From contig NZ_JAABNS010000001.1 of assembly GCF_009928425.1 (NCBI RefSeq), positions 2,294,001 through 2,358,000 on the forward strand: DNA of 64,000 nt. Reading direction: 5' to 3'. Source of the stretch: Pseudarthrobacter sp. ATCC 49987. GTDB taxonomy: Bacteria > Actinomycetota > Actinomycetes > Actinomycetales > Micrococcaceae. Shown one piece after another: positions 51,807-61,522 of this stretch. The notes beneath the pieces are model-generated. The model saw nothing but the letters and a program-made list of their open reading frames with translations. It was not told the DNA's origin and searched no databases. The translations under genes and the position numbers were made by a program. Every line of letters starts with the position of its first letter. Positions within the stretch are counted from its first letter, which is position 1.

Positions 51807-52567
51807 ACGGGCTCTCCAAGGTAGGCGCTCTGTACGGTCGGGTCCGACATCACGGCCTCCGGGCTGTCGAGGGCGAGCAGGCTGCCGTGGTGCATCACGG
51901 CCACCCGGTCCACGAGGCCCAGGACCACGTCCATGTGGTGCTCCACCATCATCACGGTGCAGCCGCGGTCCCGGTGCATTCCCCGGATGATCGCGGTGAG
52001 GGCCGGGACGTCCCCCGACGCCACGCCGGCCATCGGCTCATCCAGGAGCACGACGGCGGGATCCGTCGCCAGCAGCACGGCGATCTCCACCTTGCGTTTC
52101 TCGCCGTGCGAGAGGTCCCCCGCCGCCGTCGTGAGCTGGCCGGTGAGCCCGACTTCCTCGATGGTGCCGCGGGCAATCCGGGTGGCCTCGTCGGAGGCGG
52201 ACGGGAAGCGCAGGATGCTAAAGCTGCCGCCGAGTTTCGCTTGGGCGGCGAGCCGGACGTTTTCCAGCACGCTGAGCCGGGGAAACAGGTTGGAGGTCTG
52301 GAAGGTCCGGCCCAGCCCTGCCCGGGCCCGGCGGTGGACCGGGTCGGCCGTGATCTCCCTGCCGTTCAGTGTGATGCTGCCCTCGGTGGGCCGCATCACG
52401 CCCGAAATCAGGTTGAACAGGGTGGTCTTGCCGGCACCGTTGGGGCCGATGACACCGACCATTTCGCCGGTGCCGATGGCGAAGCCCACGTCCTGGAGGA
52501 TGCGCGCACCGCCGATCTGCAGACCGAGGCCGTCCACCGCGAGGGCGGGCAGGGCTGGGGAATTCAT
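51803..52567 (-). CDS. livG: ABC transporter ATPase (LivG-like)
   Basis: Partner ATP-binding subunit. Walker A GPNGAGKTTLFNLISG, the LivG-type RTFQTSNLFPRLSVLENV insert, signature DLSHGEKRKVEIAVLLA, Walker B VLLDEPMAGVASGDV, and a C-terminal LivG extension. 254 residues. ATG at 52567; separated from the binding-protein gene by 111 bases that carry a stem-loop. Confidence 0.92.
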   Translation of the reverse strand: MNSPALPALAVDGLGLQIGGARILQDVGFAIGTGEMVGVIGPNGAGKTTLFNLISGVMRPTEGSITLNGREITADPVHRRARAGLGRTFQTSNLFPRLSVLENVRLAAQAKLGGSFSILRFPSASDEATRIARGTIEEVGLTGQLTTAAGDLSHGEKRKVEIAVLLATDPAVVLLDEPMAGVASGDVPALTAIIRGMHRDRGCTVMMVEHHMDVVLGLVDRVAVMHHGSLLALDSPEAVMSDPTVQSAYLGEPV

Positions 52568-52607
52568 GCGGGTCCTTTGTGTTTTCGCTGGTCCGTGAGG
52601 GTGGTGT

Positions 52608-52672
52608 GCGGCGCTGTGCCATGTAGTGCAGCGTTCTGCAGAGTCCTGCAGCGTTGTGCGGCACAGCGCCGC
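52608..52672 (-). repeat. intercistronic stem-loop after the binding-protein gene
   Basis: Perfect 13-base arms (52608-52620 and 52660-52672), starting 7 bases after the binding-protein stop on the minus strand. The 39-base loop holds two TGCAGCGTT copies. Such stems after a substrate-binding protein often protect the upstream mRNA part or limit read-through; role inferred. Confidence 0.65.
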
Positions 52673-52678
52673 GTCGGA

Positions 52679-53875
52679 TTACTTCTTTTCCGGCGGGGCG
52701 ACCGTGTCGCCCGGGACCACCTTGATGAGCTCCGGGGCCCAGGTGCCGCCCGTCTGGACGAGCTTGACCTGGTACATGTCCTGGACCAGGGCGTGGTCCG
52801 AGGCGCGGACTGTTTCCTTGCCCTTGGGGCCGTCGAAGCTGAAGCCCTCGAGTGCCTTGACCATGGCGTCGGCGTCGGCGCCGCCCTCCTTGATGGCCTG
52901 GACAATCATCTGGCCGGCCACGAAGCCGTCGGGGGTGAAGAGGTCGGCCTTCTTGCCGGCCTTCTCGACCGACGCGATCATCTTCTTCTCCACCTCGGTG
53001 CCCGAGGCGCCCGGGAAGTAGTGGTTCAGGAAGCTGATCTTGGCGGTGGCCTCACCATAGGCGCCGAACGTGGCGGCGTCGCCGAGCCCGGTGACGATCG
53101 GGGCGGCGTCGAAGGCCCCCTGCTGGCTCAGGGTCTGCCACATGGTGCCGGACGTTGCCCCTGCCCAGGCCACGAAGACCATATCCGGCTTCGCATCGAT
53201 GAGCTGGCGGGCGAAGGGTGTCAGTTCCTGTCCGTCCGGAACCAGGACGGATTCGACGGTGGCGCCCTTGGCTCCGAGGACGGCCTTGACGGCTGCGACG
53301 TTGCCCTGGCCGAAGGCGTTGTCCTGCGCGAAGACAACCACCTTCTTGCCCTTGGTGTCGATGAAGGAGCCGGCCGTGGCCACGTCCTGCAGGCTCTGGC
53401 GGCCCGAGCGGAAGGTGTACTTGTTGATGCCCTGGATGGCGTCGGTGGCGGCGGGGCCGGAGATGTACAGGACCTTGTTCTGTGCAGCCTGTTCCGAGAG
53501 CTTGAGCGCGATGCCGGAGACGACCGTGCCGCCGATGATCTTGTAGCCCTTGCCGATCAGGTCCTTGGCAGCCGTGACGGCCTTGTCGGGATCGCCGCCG
53601 TCGTCGGCGTAGGTGAGGTTGATCTTGGCACCGTTGACGGTGCCGGTCCCGCCGGTGGCGTGGTCGATACCCGCCTGCAGGCCCTCGTAGTAGGTGGCGC
53701 CGTAGGCGGCCAGCGGGCCAGTCTTGGAGTAGATGATGCCGACATTGACCGGCTCGGCGGCCTTGGTGCCGCCGGACTCGGCCGGCGCTGCGCTGCCCGC
53801 GGTGGGTGCGCAGGCACTGAGGGCCAGCCCGGTGGCCATAACGGCGGCCATCAGGAACTTCTTTGTATCCTTCAC
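52679..53875 (-). CDS. livK: ABC transporter substrate-binding lipoprotein (LivK-like)
   Basis: Extracellular receptor of the importer. The 398-residue product has a lipoprotein signal (VKDTKKFLMAAVMATGLALSAC, lipid Cys22) followed by a type I periplasmic-binding fold (VNVGIIYSKTGPLAAYG ... AKINLTYADDGGDPDKAVTAAKDLI). The ligand cannot be read; relatives bind branched-chain amino acids, amides or aromatic acids. GTG at 53875 is chosen because GAAAGGC lies 5 bases upstream and the signal begins there; the frame runs on to 53926. First gene of the eight-gene operon; a GCAACGTT direct repeat lies about 150 bases upstream. Confidence 0.92.
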   Translation of the reverse strand: MKDTKKFLMAAVMATGLALSACAPTAGSAAPAESGGTKAAEPVNVGIIYSKTGPLAAYGATYYEGLQAGIDHATGGTGTVNGAKINLTYADDGGDPDKAVTAAKDLIGKGYKIIGGTVVSGIALKLSEQAAQNKVLYISGPAATDAIQGINKYTFRSGRQSLQDVATAGSFIDTKGKKVVVFAQDNAFGQGNVAAVKAVLGAKGATVESVLVPDGQELTPFARQLIDAKPDMVFVAWAGATSGTMWQTLSQQGAFDAAPIVTGLGDAATFGAYGEATAKISFLNHYFPGASGTEVEKKMIASVEKAGKKADLFTPDGFVAGQMIVQAIKEGGADADAMVKALEGFSFDGPKGKETVRASDHALVQDMYQVKLVQTGGTWAPELIKVVPGDTVAPPEKK

Positions 53876-54026
53876 GGGATGCCTTTCGTTGAAACTCCAG
53901 CCGGGAACTGAGGAAAAGTTCTGCAAGAGATCGGACAGGAAATGCGCTGAACCTGAAAGGTGATTCAGATTACGGCAAATCTATGGCGCAGCTCAGGGCG
54001 TGTCAACGGATTTCTTGGGCGTCTTT

Positions 54027-54045
54027 GCAACGTTATGGCAACGTT
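54027..54045. repeat. GCAACGTT direct repeat upstream of the liv operon
   Basis: Two copies of GCAACGTT (54027-54034 and 54038-54045), each with an AACGTT palindrome, about 150 bases upstream of the binding-protein start. Candidate operator for a repressor; not assigned. Confidence 0.35.
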
Positions 54046-54117
54046 TAGTGGGTGCGGGAACGTCCCACCCTCCCTCAGCTCAGGTGCGGGAGCGTCTCGG
54101 GCGGGCGGCAGTGGCGC

Positions 54118-54603
54118 TCAGGCGGGGACGGCGGCGTCCGCGGCCGCGCGGCGGCAGACTGAGGTCATAAAGGGCGTGAATTCGCTCGCGGAACCGAGCC
54201 GGAGCCCGGCGCTGTGCGTCAGCACGCCGTCGTCCACCCGGAACGTGTGCCGGGACGTGCCGCGGTCGCTGCGCCGTTCCATCGTGAGGGTGCCCTCCTG
54301 CCAGCTGGCGCGCGCGGGCGCCTCCGGGGGCAGCCCCATGCTGTTGACGTGGTACCAGAGAGTGTCCAGACGGGACGGGTCCATGGTGAAGACCCCGTGG
54401 CCTTCGGAGCGGGTGCCGTCGGCCTCTGTGTGCCGGTAGCTGTGGGTGACGGCCAGCCCGGCGGCTGCGCGGGCGAACGTCAGTTCGACGGCGGCCTCAC
54501 GGGCCGGGCCCCAGGGCGTGGCCTGCCACTGTGTGGTTCCCACCCAATGCCCGAGGAACGCTTCAAGCGCCTCGTGTGCACTGCCTGGCAGCGGCCGGTC
54601 CAT
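54118..54603 (-). CDS. DUF1579-like protein
   Basis: A 161-residue soluble protein resembling the DUF1579 family of small beta-barrel proteins (FLGHWVGTTQWQATPWGPAREAAVELTFARAAAGLAVTHSYRH ... GHGVFTMDPSRLDTLWYHVNSMG). Function unknown. ATG at 54603. It lies between the M16 peptidase gene and the liv operon on the same strand, 181 and 242 bases away, so it is probably a separate unit. Confidence 0.7.
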   Translation of the reverse strand: MDRPLPGSAHEALEAFLGHWVGTTQWQATPWGPAREAAVELTFARAAAGLAVTHSYRHTEADGTRSEGHGVFTMDPSRLDTLWYHVNSMGLPPEAPARASWQEGTLTMERRSDRGTSRHTFRVDDGVLTHSAGLRLGSASEFTPFMTSVCRRAAADAAVPA

Positions 54604-54785
54604 ATTTTCCTTCCAGGGGTTCCTTCCGGGTGGGGTCCTCCGGGGTGGCCCGTCCCCATCATCACGCAGCGCCGCCTGCCGTGTCTAGGTCCGGGCCCGC
54701 CACTCCGGCCGGTGCAGGCCCAGCTCAGGGGCCTGCGGGGCCGGCGGTCGGAGGCGGGAGGGCGGCCAGAGGGCAGCGGCAAATC

Positions 54786-56132
54786 TCAGAGGCCGAAAGT
54801 CTCGGTTTCCTCGAAGGGACCCACCACCGTGACGGTCCGCGGGGCGGCCGCGAGTTCGCGGGCGAGCTCCTGGACTTCGGCCGCGGTCACGGCCTTGATC
54901 TGGCGCAAGGTCTCGTCGATGTCCTGGTATTCACCGGAAACGAGTTCGGCGCGGCCCAGCCGGGACATCCGTGAGCCGGTGTCCTCCAGCGCCAGCACGA
55001 TGCCGCCGCACAGCTGCCCGACGGCCTTGCGGAGTTCCTCCTCGGAGATCCCGCCCCCGGCCAGTTTGTCGAGTTCGGCCCCGAGCAGGTCGACGACCTG
55101 CCGGACTTTCGACGGCGTGCAGCCGGCGTACATGCCGAAGTAGCCGGCGTCGGCGTAGGAGGAGGCGAAGGAGTAGGTGGAGTACACCAGCCCGCGCTTC
55201 TCGCGGACTTCCTGGAACAGCCGGGAGGACATGCCCCCGCCGAGGACGGCGTTGAGCACACTCATCACGAAGCGGCGGTCGTCGGTGGCGACGATGGTGG
55301 GGCAGCCCATGATGATGTTGGCCTGTTCCACCGGACGCTTGACCACGTGCAGGCCTGCGGTGCCGGTGATGTCGGCCCGGTCGGTGGAGCGGCGCTGCAC
55401 CGGGGCCGCGTCCGGCTCCAGGCTCCAGCCGGCGGAGTGCAGGGCCTCCACGACGAGTCCGCAGACGACGTCGTGGTCCAGTCCCCCGGCGGCGGTGATG
55501 ACGAGCTCGTCCGGGCGGTAGTAGCGGCGGTAGTGGTCCCAGACGGAGTCGCGGGCGACGGCGCGGATGGCGTCCGGGGTGCCGCCGATCGGGCGGCCGA
55601 GCGGGTGGGTGCCCAGCACGGCAGCGACAAAGTGCTCATGCGCGACGTCGGTGGGGTCGTCGCTGTCCATCGCGATTTCCTCGAGGATGACGTCGCGTTC
55701 CTGCTCCATCTCCTGCGGGTCCAGCACGGCACCGGTGATCATGTCCGCGATGACGTCGATGGCCATCGGCAGGTCGGTGTCCAGCACGCGGGCGAAGTAG
55801 CAGGTGCTTTCCTTCGCCGTGGCGGCGTTGGATTCCCCGCCGACCTCGTCGAAGGCCGACGCGATCTCCAGGGCGGTGCGCCGCTTGGTGCCTTTGAACA
55901 GGAGGTGCTCCAGGAAGTGGGTGGAGCCGTGCTGTCCGGGCGCCTCGTCGCGGGAGCCGACGCCGACCCAGAAGCCGATGGTGGCCGAGCGCTGGCCCGG
56001 CATCGCCTCGGTCAGCACGCGGACGCCGCCGGGCAGCACCGAACGGCGCACCTCGGAACCGCCGTCGGCGCCGTGGATCAGGGTGTCAGCGTGCTGGTTC
56101 TGCTCGAGCGGCAGGGGGACGACAGTCATCAA
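54786..56132 (-). CDS. M16 family zinc peptidase (processing peptidase-like)
   Basis: A 448-residue metalloprotease of the pitrilysin/mitochondrial-processing type. The inverted zinc motif is H72-F-L-E75-H76 (STHFLEHLLFKGT), with the distal Glu in the following ESNAATAKESTCYFARVL segment. The C-terminal M16 domain (ADITGTAGLHVVKRPVEQANIIMGCPTI) is present. Substrate unknown. ATG at 56132. Encoded just after pnp on the same strand, as in many actinobacteria and bacilli. Confidence 0.92.
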   Translation of the reverse strand: MMTVVPLPLEQNQHADTLIHGADGGSEVRRSVLPGGVRVLTEAMPGQRSATIGFWVGVGSRDEAPGQHGSTHFLEHLLFKGTKRRTALEIASAFDEVGGESNAATAKESTCYFARVLDTDLPMAIDVIADMITGAVLDPQEMEQERDVILEEIAMDSDDPTDVAHEHFVAAVLGTHPLGRPIGGTPDAIRAVARDSVWDHYRRYYRPDELVITAAGGLDHDVVCGLVVEALHSAGWSLEPDAAPVQRRSTDRADITGTAGLHVVKRPVEQANIIMGCPTIVATDDRRFVMSVLNAVLGGGMSSRLFQEVREKRGLVYSTYSFASSYADAGYFGMYAGCTPSKVRQVVDLLGAELDKLAGGGISEEELRKAVGQLCGGIVLALEDTGSRMSRLGRAELVSGEYQDIDETLRQIKAVTAAEVQELARELAAAPRTVTVVGPFEETETFGL

Positions 56133-56235
56133 GGCCTTTCAGTAAATACATGCCAAATCTGCCTGCAATCGTACCAGCGGGGCACTCCCCCGACGGTCCC
56201 GCACCGGCATCGGCAGACTAAATCGACACCGGCTT

Positions 56236-56279
56236 AAACGGCGGCGGGGCCGGTGGAAGATCCACCGGCCCCGCCGTTT
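56236..56279 (-). terminator. terminator-like hairpin after pnp
   Basis: Long GC stem (about 16 paired bases, one 3-base bulge) around AAGAT, with GTTTAAG following on the minus strand, 14 bases after the pnp stop. Confidence 0.65.
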
Positions 56280-56292
56280 GAGTCAGGAAAGA

Positions 56293-58551
56293 CTACTCTG
56301 CGGACTCCAGGGAGACCTCAGCGTCGTCGGGGTTCTCTGAATTCCCAGTTCCTGCCTCGTCAGCCACAACGGGCGAGAGGGAGAGCTTGCCGCGGTCGTC
56401 GATCTTGGTGATTTCCACCTGGATCTTCTGGCCGACGGAGACGACGTCATCGACGTTGTCCACGCGCTTGCCGCCGGCGATCTTACGCAGCTCGGAGATG
56501 TGCAGCAGGCCGTCCTTGCCCGGAGTCAGGGAAACGAAGGCGCCGAAGGTCGTGGTCTTGACGACCGTGCCCAGGTAGCGCTCGCCGATTTCCGGAATCT
56601 GCGGGTTGGCGATGGCGTTGATCGCGGACCGTGCTGCATCGGCAGACGGGCCGTTCGTGGCGCCAATGTAGACAGTTCCGTCGTCCTCGATCGAGATGTC
56701 GGCTCCGGTGTCTTCCTGGATCTGGTTGATCATCTTGCCCTTCGGGCCGATGACCTCGCCGATCTTGTCTACCGGGATCTTGACCGCGATGACGCGCGGC
56801 GCGAACTCGGAGAGCTCGTCCGGGGTGTCGATCGCCGAGTTCAGGACGTCCAGGATGTGCAGGCGCGCTTCGCGGGCCTGCTTCAGGGCGGCTGCCAGGA
56901 CGGAGGCCGGGATGCCGTCGAGCTTCGTGTCCAGCTGGATGGCCGTAACGAACTCAGCGGTACCGGCGACCTTGAAGTCCATGTCGCCGAAGGCATCTTC
57001 GGCGCCGAGGATATCGGTCAGGGCGGCGTAGCGGGTCTGGCCGTCAACCTGGTCGGAGACCAGGCCCATGGCGATACCGGCAACGGCGGCCTTCAGCGGC
57101 ACACCTGCATTGAGCAGGGACAGCGTGGAGGCGCAGACGGAACCCATCGACGTCGAACCGTTGGAGCTGAGAGCCTCAGACACCTGGCGGATGGCGTAGG
57201 GGAATTCCTCGCGGGAGGGCAGCACCGGCATGATGGCGCGCTCTGCGAGGGCACCGTGACCGATTTCGCGGCGCTTCGGGGAACCGACGCGGCCGGTCTC
57301 GCCGGTGGAGTACGGCGGGAAGTTGTAGTTGTGCATGTAACGCTTGCGCGTCACGGGAGACAACGAGTCGATCTGCTGTTCCATCTTGAGCATGTTCAGC
57401 GTGGTGACACCCATGATCTGGGTCTCGCCGCGTTCGAAGATGGCCGAGCCGTGGACGCGGGGCAGAACCTCAACCTCGGCGGTGAGCTGGCGGATGTCCG
57501 TCAGGCCACGGCCGTCAATGCGGATCTGGTCCTTGAGGATGCGCTGGCGCACAACCTGCTTGGTGACGGAGCGGAAGGCTGCGGACAGCTCCTTCTCGCG
57601 GCCTTCGAACTGGCCGGCCAGGGAAGAGGTGACCTCGTCCTTGAGCTCGTCGGAGGCGGTGTCGCGCTCCTGCTTGTCGGCGATCTGGAAGACAGCAGCC
57701 AGCTTCTCGGCGGCAGCGGACTCAACAGCGGCGTAGACGTCGTCCTGGTAGTCCAGGAAGACCGGGAACTCGACGGTCGGCTTGGCGGCGCGTGCTGCCA
57801 GGTCGGACTGCGCTTCGCAGAGTGCCTTGATGAACGGCTTGGCAGCCTCGAGGCCCTCGGAGACAACCTCTTCGGTCGGGGCGGTGGCGCCCTGTTCCTT
57901 GATGAGGTTCCAGGAGTTGTCGGTGGCTTCGGCTTCAACCATCATGATGGCGACGTCGTCACCGGCGATGCGGCCGGCGACGACCATGTTGAAGACGGCG
58001 TTCTCGAGCTGGGAGTGCTTCGGGAACGCAACCCACTGCGGGCCGTGCTCGTCCTGGACGAGGGCAACGCGGACGCCGCCGATCGGGCCGGAGAAGGGCA
58101 GGCCGGAGAGCTGGGTGGACATCGAGGACGCGTTGATCGCGACCACGTCGTAGAGCTCGTCCGGGTTGATGGACAGCACGGTGACGACGATCTGGACCTC
58201 GTTGCGCAGGCCCTTGACGAAGGCGGGGCGCAGCGGACGGTCCATCAGGCGGCAGGCCAGGATGGCTTCCGTGGAGGGACGGCCTTCGCGGCGGAAGAAC
58301 GAACCCGGGATGCGGCCGGCGGCGTACATACGCTCTTCGACGTCGACGGTCAGCGGGAAGAAGTCGAAACCTTCACGCGGGTGCTTGCCGGCGGTCGTTG
58401 CGGACAGCAGCGCGGTCTCTTCGTCGATGTAGACCATCGCTGCGCCGGCTGCCTGCTTGGCAAGGCGGCCGGTTTCAAAGCGGATTACACGCTTGCCGAA
58501 GCGGCCATTGTCAATGACTGCTTCTGAGAACTGGATTTCGGGACCCTCCAT
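56293..58551 (-). CDS. pnp: polynucleotide phosphorylase
   Basis: Phosphorolytic 3'-5' exoribonuclease of RNA turnover. Two RNase PH domains (the second with [32 protein letters not shown]), a KH domain ([30 protein letters not shown]) and an S1 domain ([33 protein letters not shown]) are all present in the right order. 752 residues. ATG at 58551 follows GGAGGTGA. Downstream of rpsO, the universal order. Confidence 0.97.
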   Translation of the reverse strand: MEGPEIQFSEAVIDNGRFGKRVIRFETGRLAKQAAGAAMVYIDEETALLSATTAGKHPREGFDFFPLTVDVEERMYAAGRIPGSFFRREGRPSTEAILACRLMDRPLRPAFVKGLRNEVQIVVTVLSINPDELYDVVAINASSMSTQLSGLPFSGPIGGVRVALVQDEHGPQWVAFPKHSQLENAVFNMVVAGRIAGDDVAIMMVEAEATDNSWNLIKEQGATAPTEEVVSEGLEAAKPFIKALCEAQSDLAARAAKPTVEFPVFLDYQDDVYAAVESAAAEKLAAVFQIADKQERDTASDELKDEVTSSLAGQFEGREKELSAAFRSVTKQVVRQRILKDQIRIDGRGLTDIRQLTAEVEVLPRVHGSAIFERGETQIMGVTTLNMLKMEQQIDSLSPVTRKRYMHNYNFPPYSTGETGRVGSPKRREIGHGALAERAIMPVLPSREEFPYAIRQVSEALSSNGSTSMGSVCASTLSLLNAGVPLKAAVAGIAMGLVSDQVDGQTRYAALTDILGAEDAFGDMDFKVAGTAEFVTAIQLDTKLDGIPASVLAAALKQAREARLHILDVLNSAIDTPDELSEFAPRVIAVKIPVDKIGEVIGPKGKMINQIQEDTGADISIEDDGTVYIGATNGPSADAARSAINAIANPQIPEIGERYLGTVVKTTTFGAFVSLTPGKDGLLHISELRKIAGGKRVDNVDDVVSVGQKIQVEITKIDDRGKLSLSPVVADEAGTGNSENPDDAEVSLESAE

Positions 58552-58755
58552 AGAGAGTCACCTCCGTTTCGTGGTTCACGGAGTCCAGCCGCATCAACCC
58601 AGTCCAGCGTCTGTCTGCTGGCCTGCACTGCACCCGGTCATCGATCGAGACCCACGGGCTAAGGCTTCACTCGTTGAAGCCGTTCCCGGAAGTCACTACC
58701 GAAGACCGCGAATGCGTGATGCGGTTGATCCTCCTGTTGAGTTTTGTGTGAAGAA

Positions 58756-58786
58756 GGCGGCCCTTTCCGTCACGGAAGGGGCCGCC
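58756..58786 (-). terminator. hairpin between rpsO and pnp
   Basis: 15-base arms around a single C (GGCGGCCCTTTCCGT and its complement with one G-T pair), followed by TTCTTC on the minus strand, 12 bases after the rpsO stop. Partial read-through into pnp is expected, as in other bacteria. Confidence 0.7.
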
Positions 58787-58798
58787 CCTTAAAGCTGA

Positions 58799-59068
58799 CT
58801 AGCGGCGCAGGCCGAGACGCTCGATGAGCTTACGGTAGCGGGTGATGTCAGTGTTCTTGAGGTAGGTCAGCATGCGCTTGCGACGACCAACCATGGCCAG
58901 CAGGCCGCGCTGGGTGTGGTAATCGTGCTTGTGCACCTTCATGTGCTCAGTGAGATCCTTGATCCGCTGAGTCAGGACTGCAACCTGGACCTCCGGTGAA
59001 CCGGTGTCGCCCTCGGACGTTGCGAAATCCTGAATGATGGACGTCTTTACAGCGGCTTCAAGTGCCAC
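58799..59068 (-). CDS. rpsO: 30S ribosomal protein S15
   Basis: 89-residue small-subunit protein binding 16S rRNA centre. [50 protein letters not shown] is unmistakable. GTG at 59068 follows AGGAG. Followed by pnp after a hairpin. Confidence 0.97.
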   Translation of the reverse strand: MALEAAVKTSIIQDFATSEGDTGSPEVQVAVLTQRIKDLTEHMKVHKHDYHTQRGLLAMVGRRKRMLTYLKNTDITRYRKLIERLGLRR

Positions 59069-59226
59069 GATAACTCCTAGAGATGTGCCGTGAGGCCCGA
59101 ATCAGTAACTCACTGCCGGGGGTGCTGCGCCGGTGATTCTGCTCCGAAGAGAGGATTCCCGTACACAACAAGAGCCAGCCGCCACGGACTGCAGCCGGAT
59201 CCAACGTTTAGTTTACCGGCACGCCG

Positions 59227-60528
59227 CTAATCTTGTCGAAACGGCCGGTCCTGCTGTTGCCCGGAAGGGCCCTCATCCAGCCGTTCGCGGATGGCGGCCA
59301 CGCCGCGGTACACCTCGGTGAAGGATGTGCTCAGTGGGGACAGCCCGATCCGGAGGCCGTGCGGCGCCCGGAAATCCGGAACGACGTCCTGCTCCCACAG
59401 CGCCGCGGTCATCTCCCGGAAAGCGGGGTGGTCCACGGTGATGTGGCTGCCGCGCAGCTCCGGGTCCCGCGGCGTCGAGAGTTCAACACCCGCCGGGGCG
59501 AGCCAGGCGTCGTGGAGTTCGACGGCGAAGGCGGTCAGCATGCGTGACTTCTCCCGGACCGCGGCCATGCCGACTTCCTCGAGCAAGTCCAGGGTGCCGC
59601 GCATGGCGAGCATCCCGAAGACCGCCGGGGTGCCGCTGAGAAAGCCGCGGATGCCGGCGGCGGCCTCATAGCCGGGTCCCATTTCGAAGGCGTCCTTGCG
59701 GCCCATCCAGCCCCAGATCGGCTGCTGCAGACCGGGGAGGTGCCGGGCGTTGACATAGGCGAACGCAGGCGAACCCGGTCCGCCGTTGAGGTACTTGTAC
59801 GTGCAGCCGGCGGCGAAGTCGACGCCGGCGGCGTCCAGGGCGATCTCCACCGACCCGGCGGAATGGCACAGGTCCCACACCACCAGCGCACCGGCGTCGT
59901 GCACTGCCGCGGTGATCCCCGGCAGGTCCGCGAGGAACCCGGAGCGGTAGGCAATCTGGCTCAGGACCACGACGGCGGTGGCCGGGCCGGTGGCGGCGCG
60001 CACCTGCTCGACGGTCACGCCGGAGGAGGGATCGGCGTCGATCCAGCGCAGCGTCAGTCCCTCCTCGCGGGCAATGCCCTCGACGAGGTAGCGGTCGGTG
60101 GGGAAATTCTCTGTGTCCAGCACGATTTCGTTGCGCGCCGGGTCCCCGACCGCGGCCAGCGCGGCCCGGATCAGCTTGTACAGCACCACCGTGGTGGAGT
60201 CGGCGATAACGGTCTGCCCGGCGGCGGCGCCGAGGACGGCCCTGCCGAGCTGGTCGCCGATGGCCTGCGGGAGCTCCAACCATTCCTCGTCCCAGCCGCG
60301 GATCAGTCGGCCGCCCCAGCTGTCCTGGATAAAGCTGCTGATGTCGGTGACGGTGCGCCTGAGCGGCCGGCCGAGGGAGTTGCCGTCCAGGTAGGCAAGT
60401 TCCGTGTCGGCGCCGATGAAGTGGCCGCGGTAGGCGGCCAGCGGATCGGCGGCGTCCAGTTCCCGGGCGCGCTGCAGCAGGGCGTCGCCGTTCCTTGCCG
60501 CGGCCTCTGCCGGGTGCAGGGCGCTCAC
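59227..60528 (-). CDS. kynU: kynureninase
   Basis: PLP enzyme that splits kynurenine to anthranilate and alanine in tryptophan breakdown. The PLP lysine is in AGCTYKYLNGGPGSPAFAYV; other signatures are YLDGNSLGRPL, VLDTENFPTDRYLVEGI and VVWDLCHSAGSVEI. 433 residues. ATG at 60528, 4-base overlap with kynA. No kynurenine formamidase (kynB) is seen next to them, though the pathway needs one. Confidence 0.94.
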   Translation of the reverse strand: MSALHPAEAAARNGDALLQRARELDAADPLAAYRGHFIGADTELAYLDGNSLGRPLRRTVTDISSFIQDSWGGRLIRGWDEEWLELPQAIGDQLGRAVLGAAAGQTVIADSTTVVLYKLIRAALAAVGDPARNEIVLDTENFPTDRYLVEGIAREEGLTLRWIDADPSSGVTVEQVRAATGPATAVVVLSQIAYRSGFLADLPGITAAVHDAGALVVWDLCHSAGSVEIALDAAGVDFAAGCTYKYLNGGPGSPAFAYVNARHLPGLQQPIWGWMGRKDAFEMGPGYEAAAGIRGFLSGTPAVFGMLAMRGTLDLLEEVGMAAVREKSRMLTAFAVELHDAWLAPAGVELSTPRDPELRGSHITVDHPAFREMTAALWEQDVVPDFRAPHGLRIGLSPLSTSFTEVYRGVAAIRERLDEGPSGQQQDRPFRQD

Positions 60529-61379
60529 TGGCCGATCTCCGTCCGGACGGCGAAGAGTTCGGGGAAGAAGGTCAGCTCGAGGGCCTTCTGCAGGAAGGCG
60601 GCTCCGCTGGAGCCGCCGGTGCCGGACTTCATGCCGATGGTGCGCTGCACCGTGCGAAGGTGGCGGAAGCGCCAGAGCTGGAAGTTGTCCTCGAGGTCCA
60701 CGAGTTCCTCACAGGCCTCGTAGGTTCCCCAGTTGTCCGCGGCGTTCTCGTAGATGTACTTGAACACCGGGACCAGCTCGGCGCAGAACTCGTGCGCCCG
60801 CGTGACGTCCCGCTCCAGCAGTGCGGCGGGCACGTCGAAGCCCTGGCGCTTGAGGTAGGCGAGGAAGTCGTCGTAGATGCTCGGGGATTCGAGGATCTCC
60901 AGCAGCATCGCGTGGGCCTCGGGGTCGGATTCGAACACCGGCAGCATCTTGCGGTTCTTGTTGCCCAGCAGGAACTCGACCGCCCGGTACTGGCTGGACT
61001 GGAATCCCGAGGAGTTGCCCAGGAAGCCGCGGAATTGCGAGTACTCGGTGGGTGTGAGGGTGGCCAGCACGGACCACTGCTCGGTGAGGGTTTTCTGGAT
61101 GTGCTTGACCCGGGCGATCGCCTTCAGCGCCGAGCCGAGGTCGTCGGTGCGGAGCCAGGCGGCGGCGCTGCGGAGCTCGTGCAGGACCAGCTTGAGCCAC
61201 AGCTCCGTGGTCTGGTGCTGGATGATGAACAGCATCTCGTCGTGGTGCTCCGGCGTGCTGACCGGCTGCTGGGCGCTCAGCAGCGTCGGGAGCTGCAGAT
61301 AGGACGCGTAGCTCATCCGGGAACTGAAGTCGCGGACAATGTCCTTGTCCAGCTCCCGCGTATTTTTCTCAATCGTCAC
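60525..61379 (-). CDS. kynA: tryptophan 2,3-dioxygenase
   Basis: Haem enzyme opening the indole ring of tryptophan to N-formylkynurenine. Visible: MSYASYLQLPTLLSAQQP, DEMLFIIQHQTTELWLKLVLHEL, and the proximal haem His in LWRFRHLRTVQRTIGMKSGTGGSSG. 284 residues. GTG at 61379 is set by AAGGAAGG 8 bases upstream; the frame runs on to 61415. First gene of the kynA-kynU pair, 143 bases after ribF. Confidence 0.95.
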   Translation of the reverse strand: MTIEKNTRELDKDIVRDFSSRMSYASYLQLPTLLSAQQPVSTPEHHDEMLFIIQHQTTELWLKLVLHELRSAAAWLRTDDLGSALKAIARVKHIQKTLTEQWSVLATLTPTEYSQFRGFLGNSSGFQSSQYRAVEFLLGNKNRKMLPVFESDPEAHAMLLEILESPSIYDDFLAYLKRQGFDVPAALLERDVTRAHEFCAELVPVFKYIYENAADNWGTYEACEELVDLEDNFQLWRFRHLRTVQRTIGMKSGTGGSSGAAFLQKALELTFFPELFAVRTEIGQ

Positions 61380-61522
61380 GTTTCTTGCCTTCCTTGCCCA
61401 ATGGCCGTGCCTCACCGCGCGGACCGGCCGGCGAACCTGCCGGAACCGGCCGCCGCCAGCCTGCGCCTCCGGGCGGCGGTCCGGCGGTCCGGCACAGGGG
61501 CCGCTTGCAGCGGTTCGGCGCC

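Noticed and set aside
56500..58527. 675-codon plus-strand open frame opposite pnp
   Set aside because: Shadow of pnp codon bias; no ribosome site or family motif.
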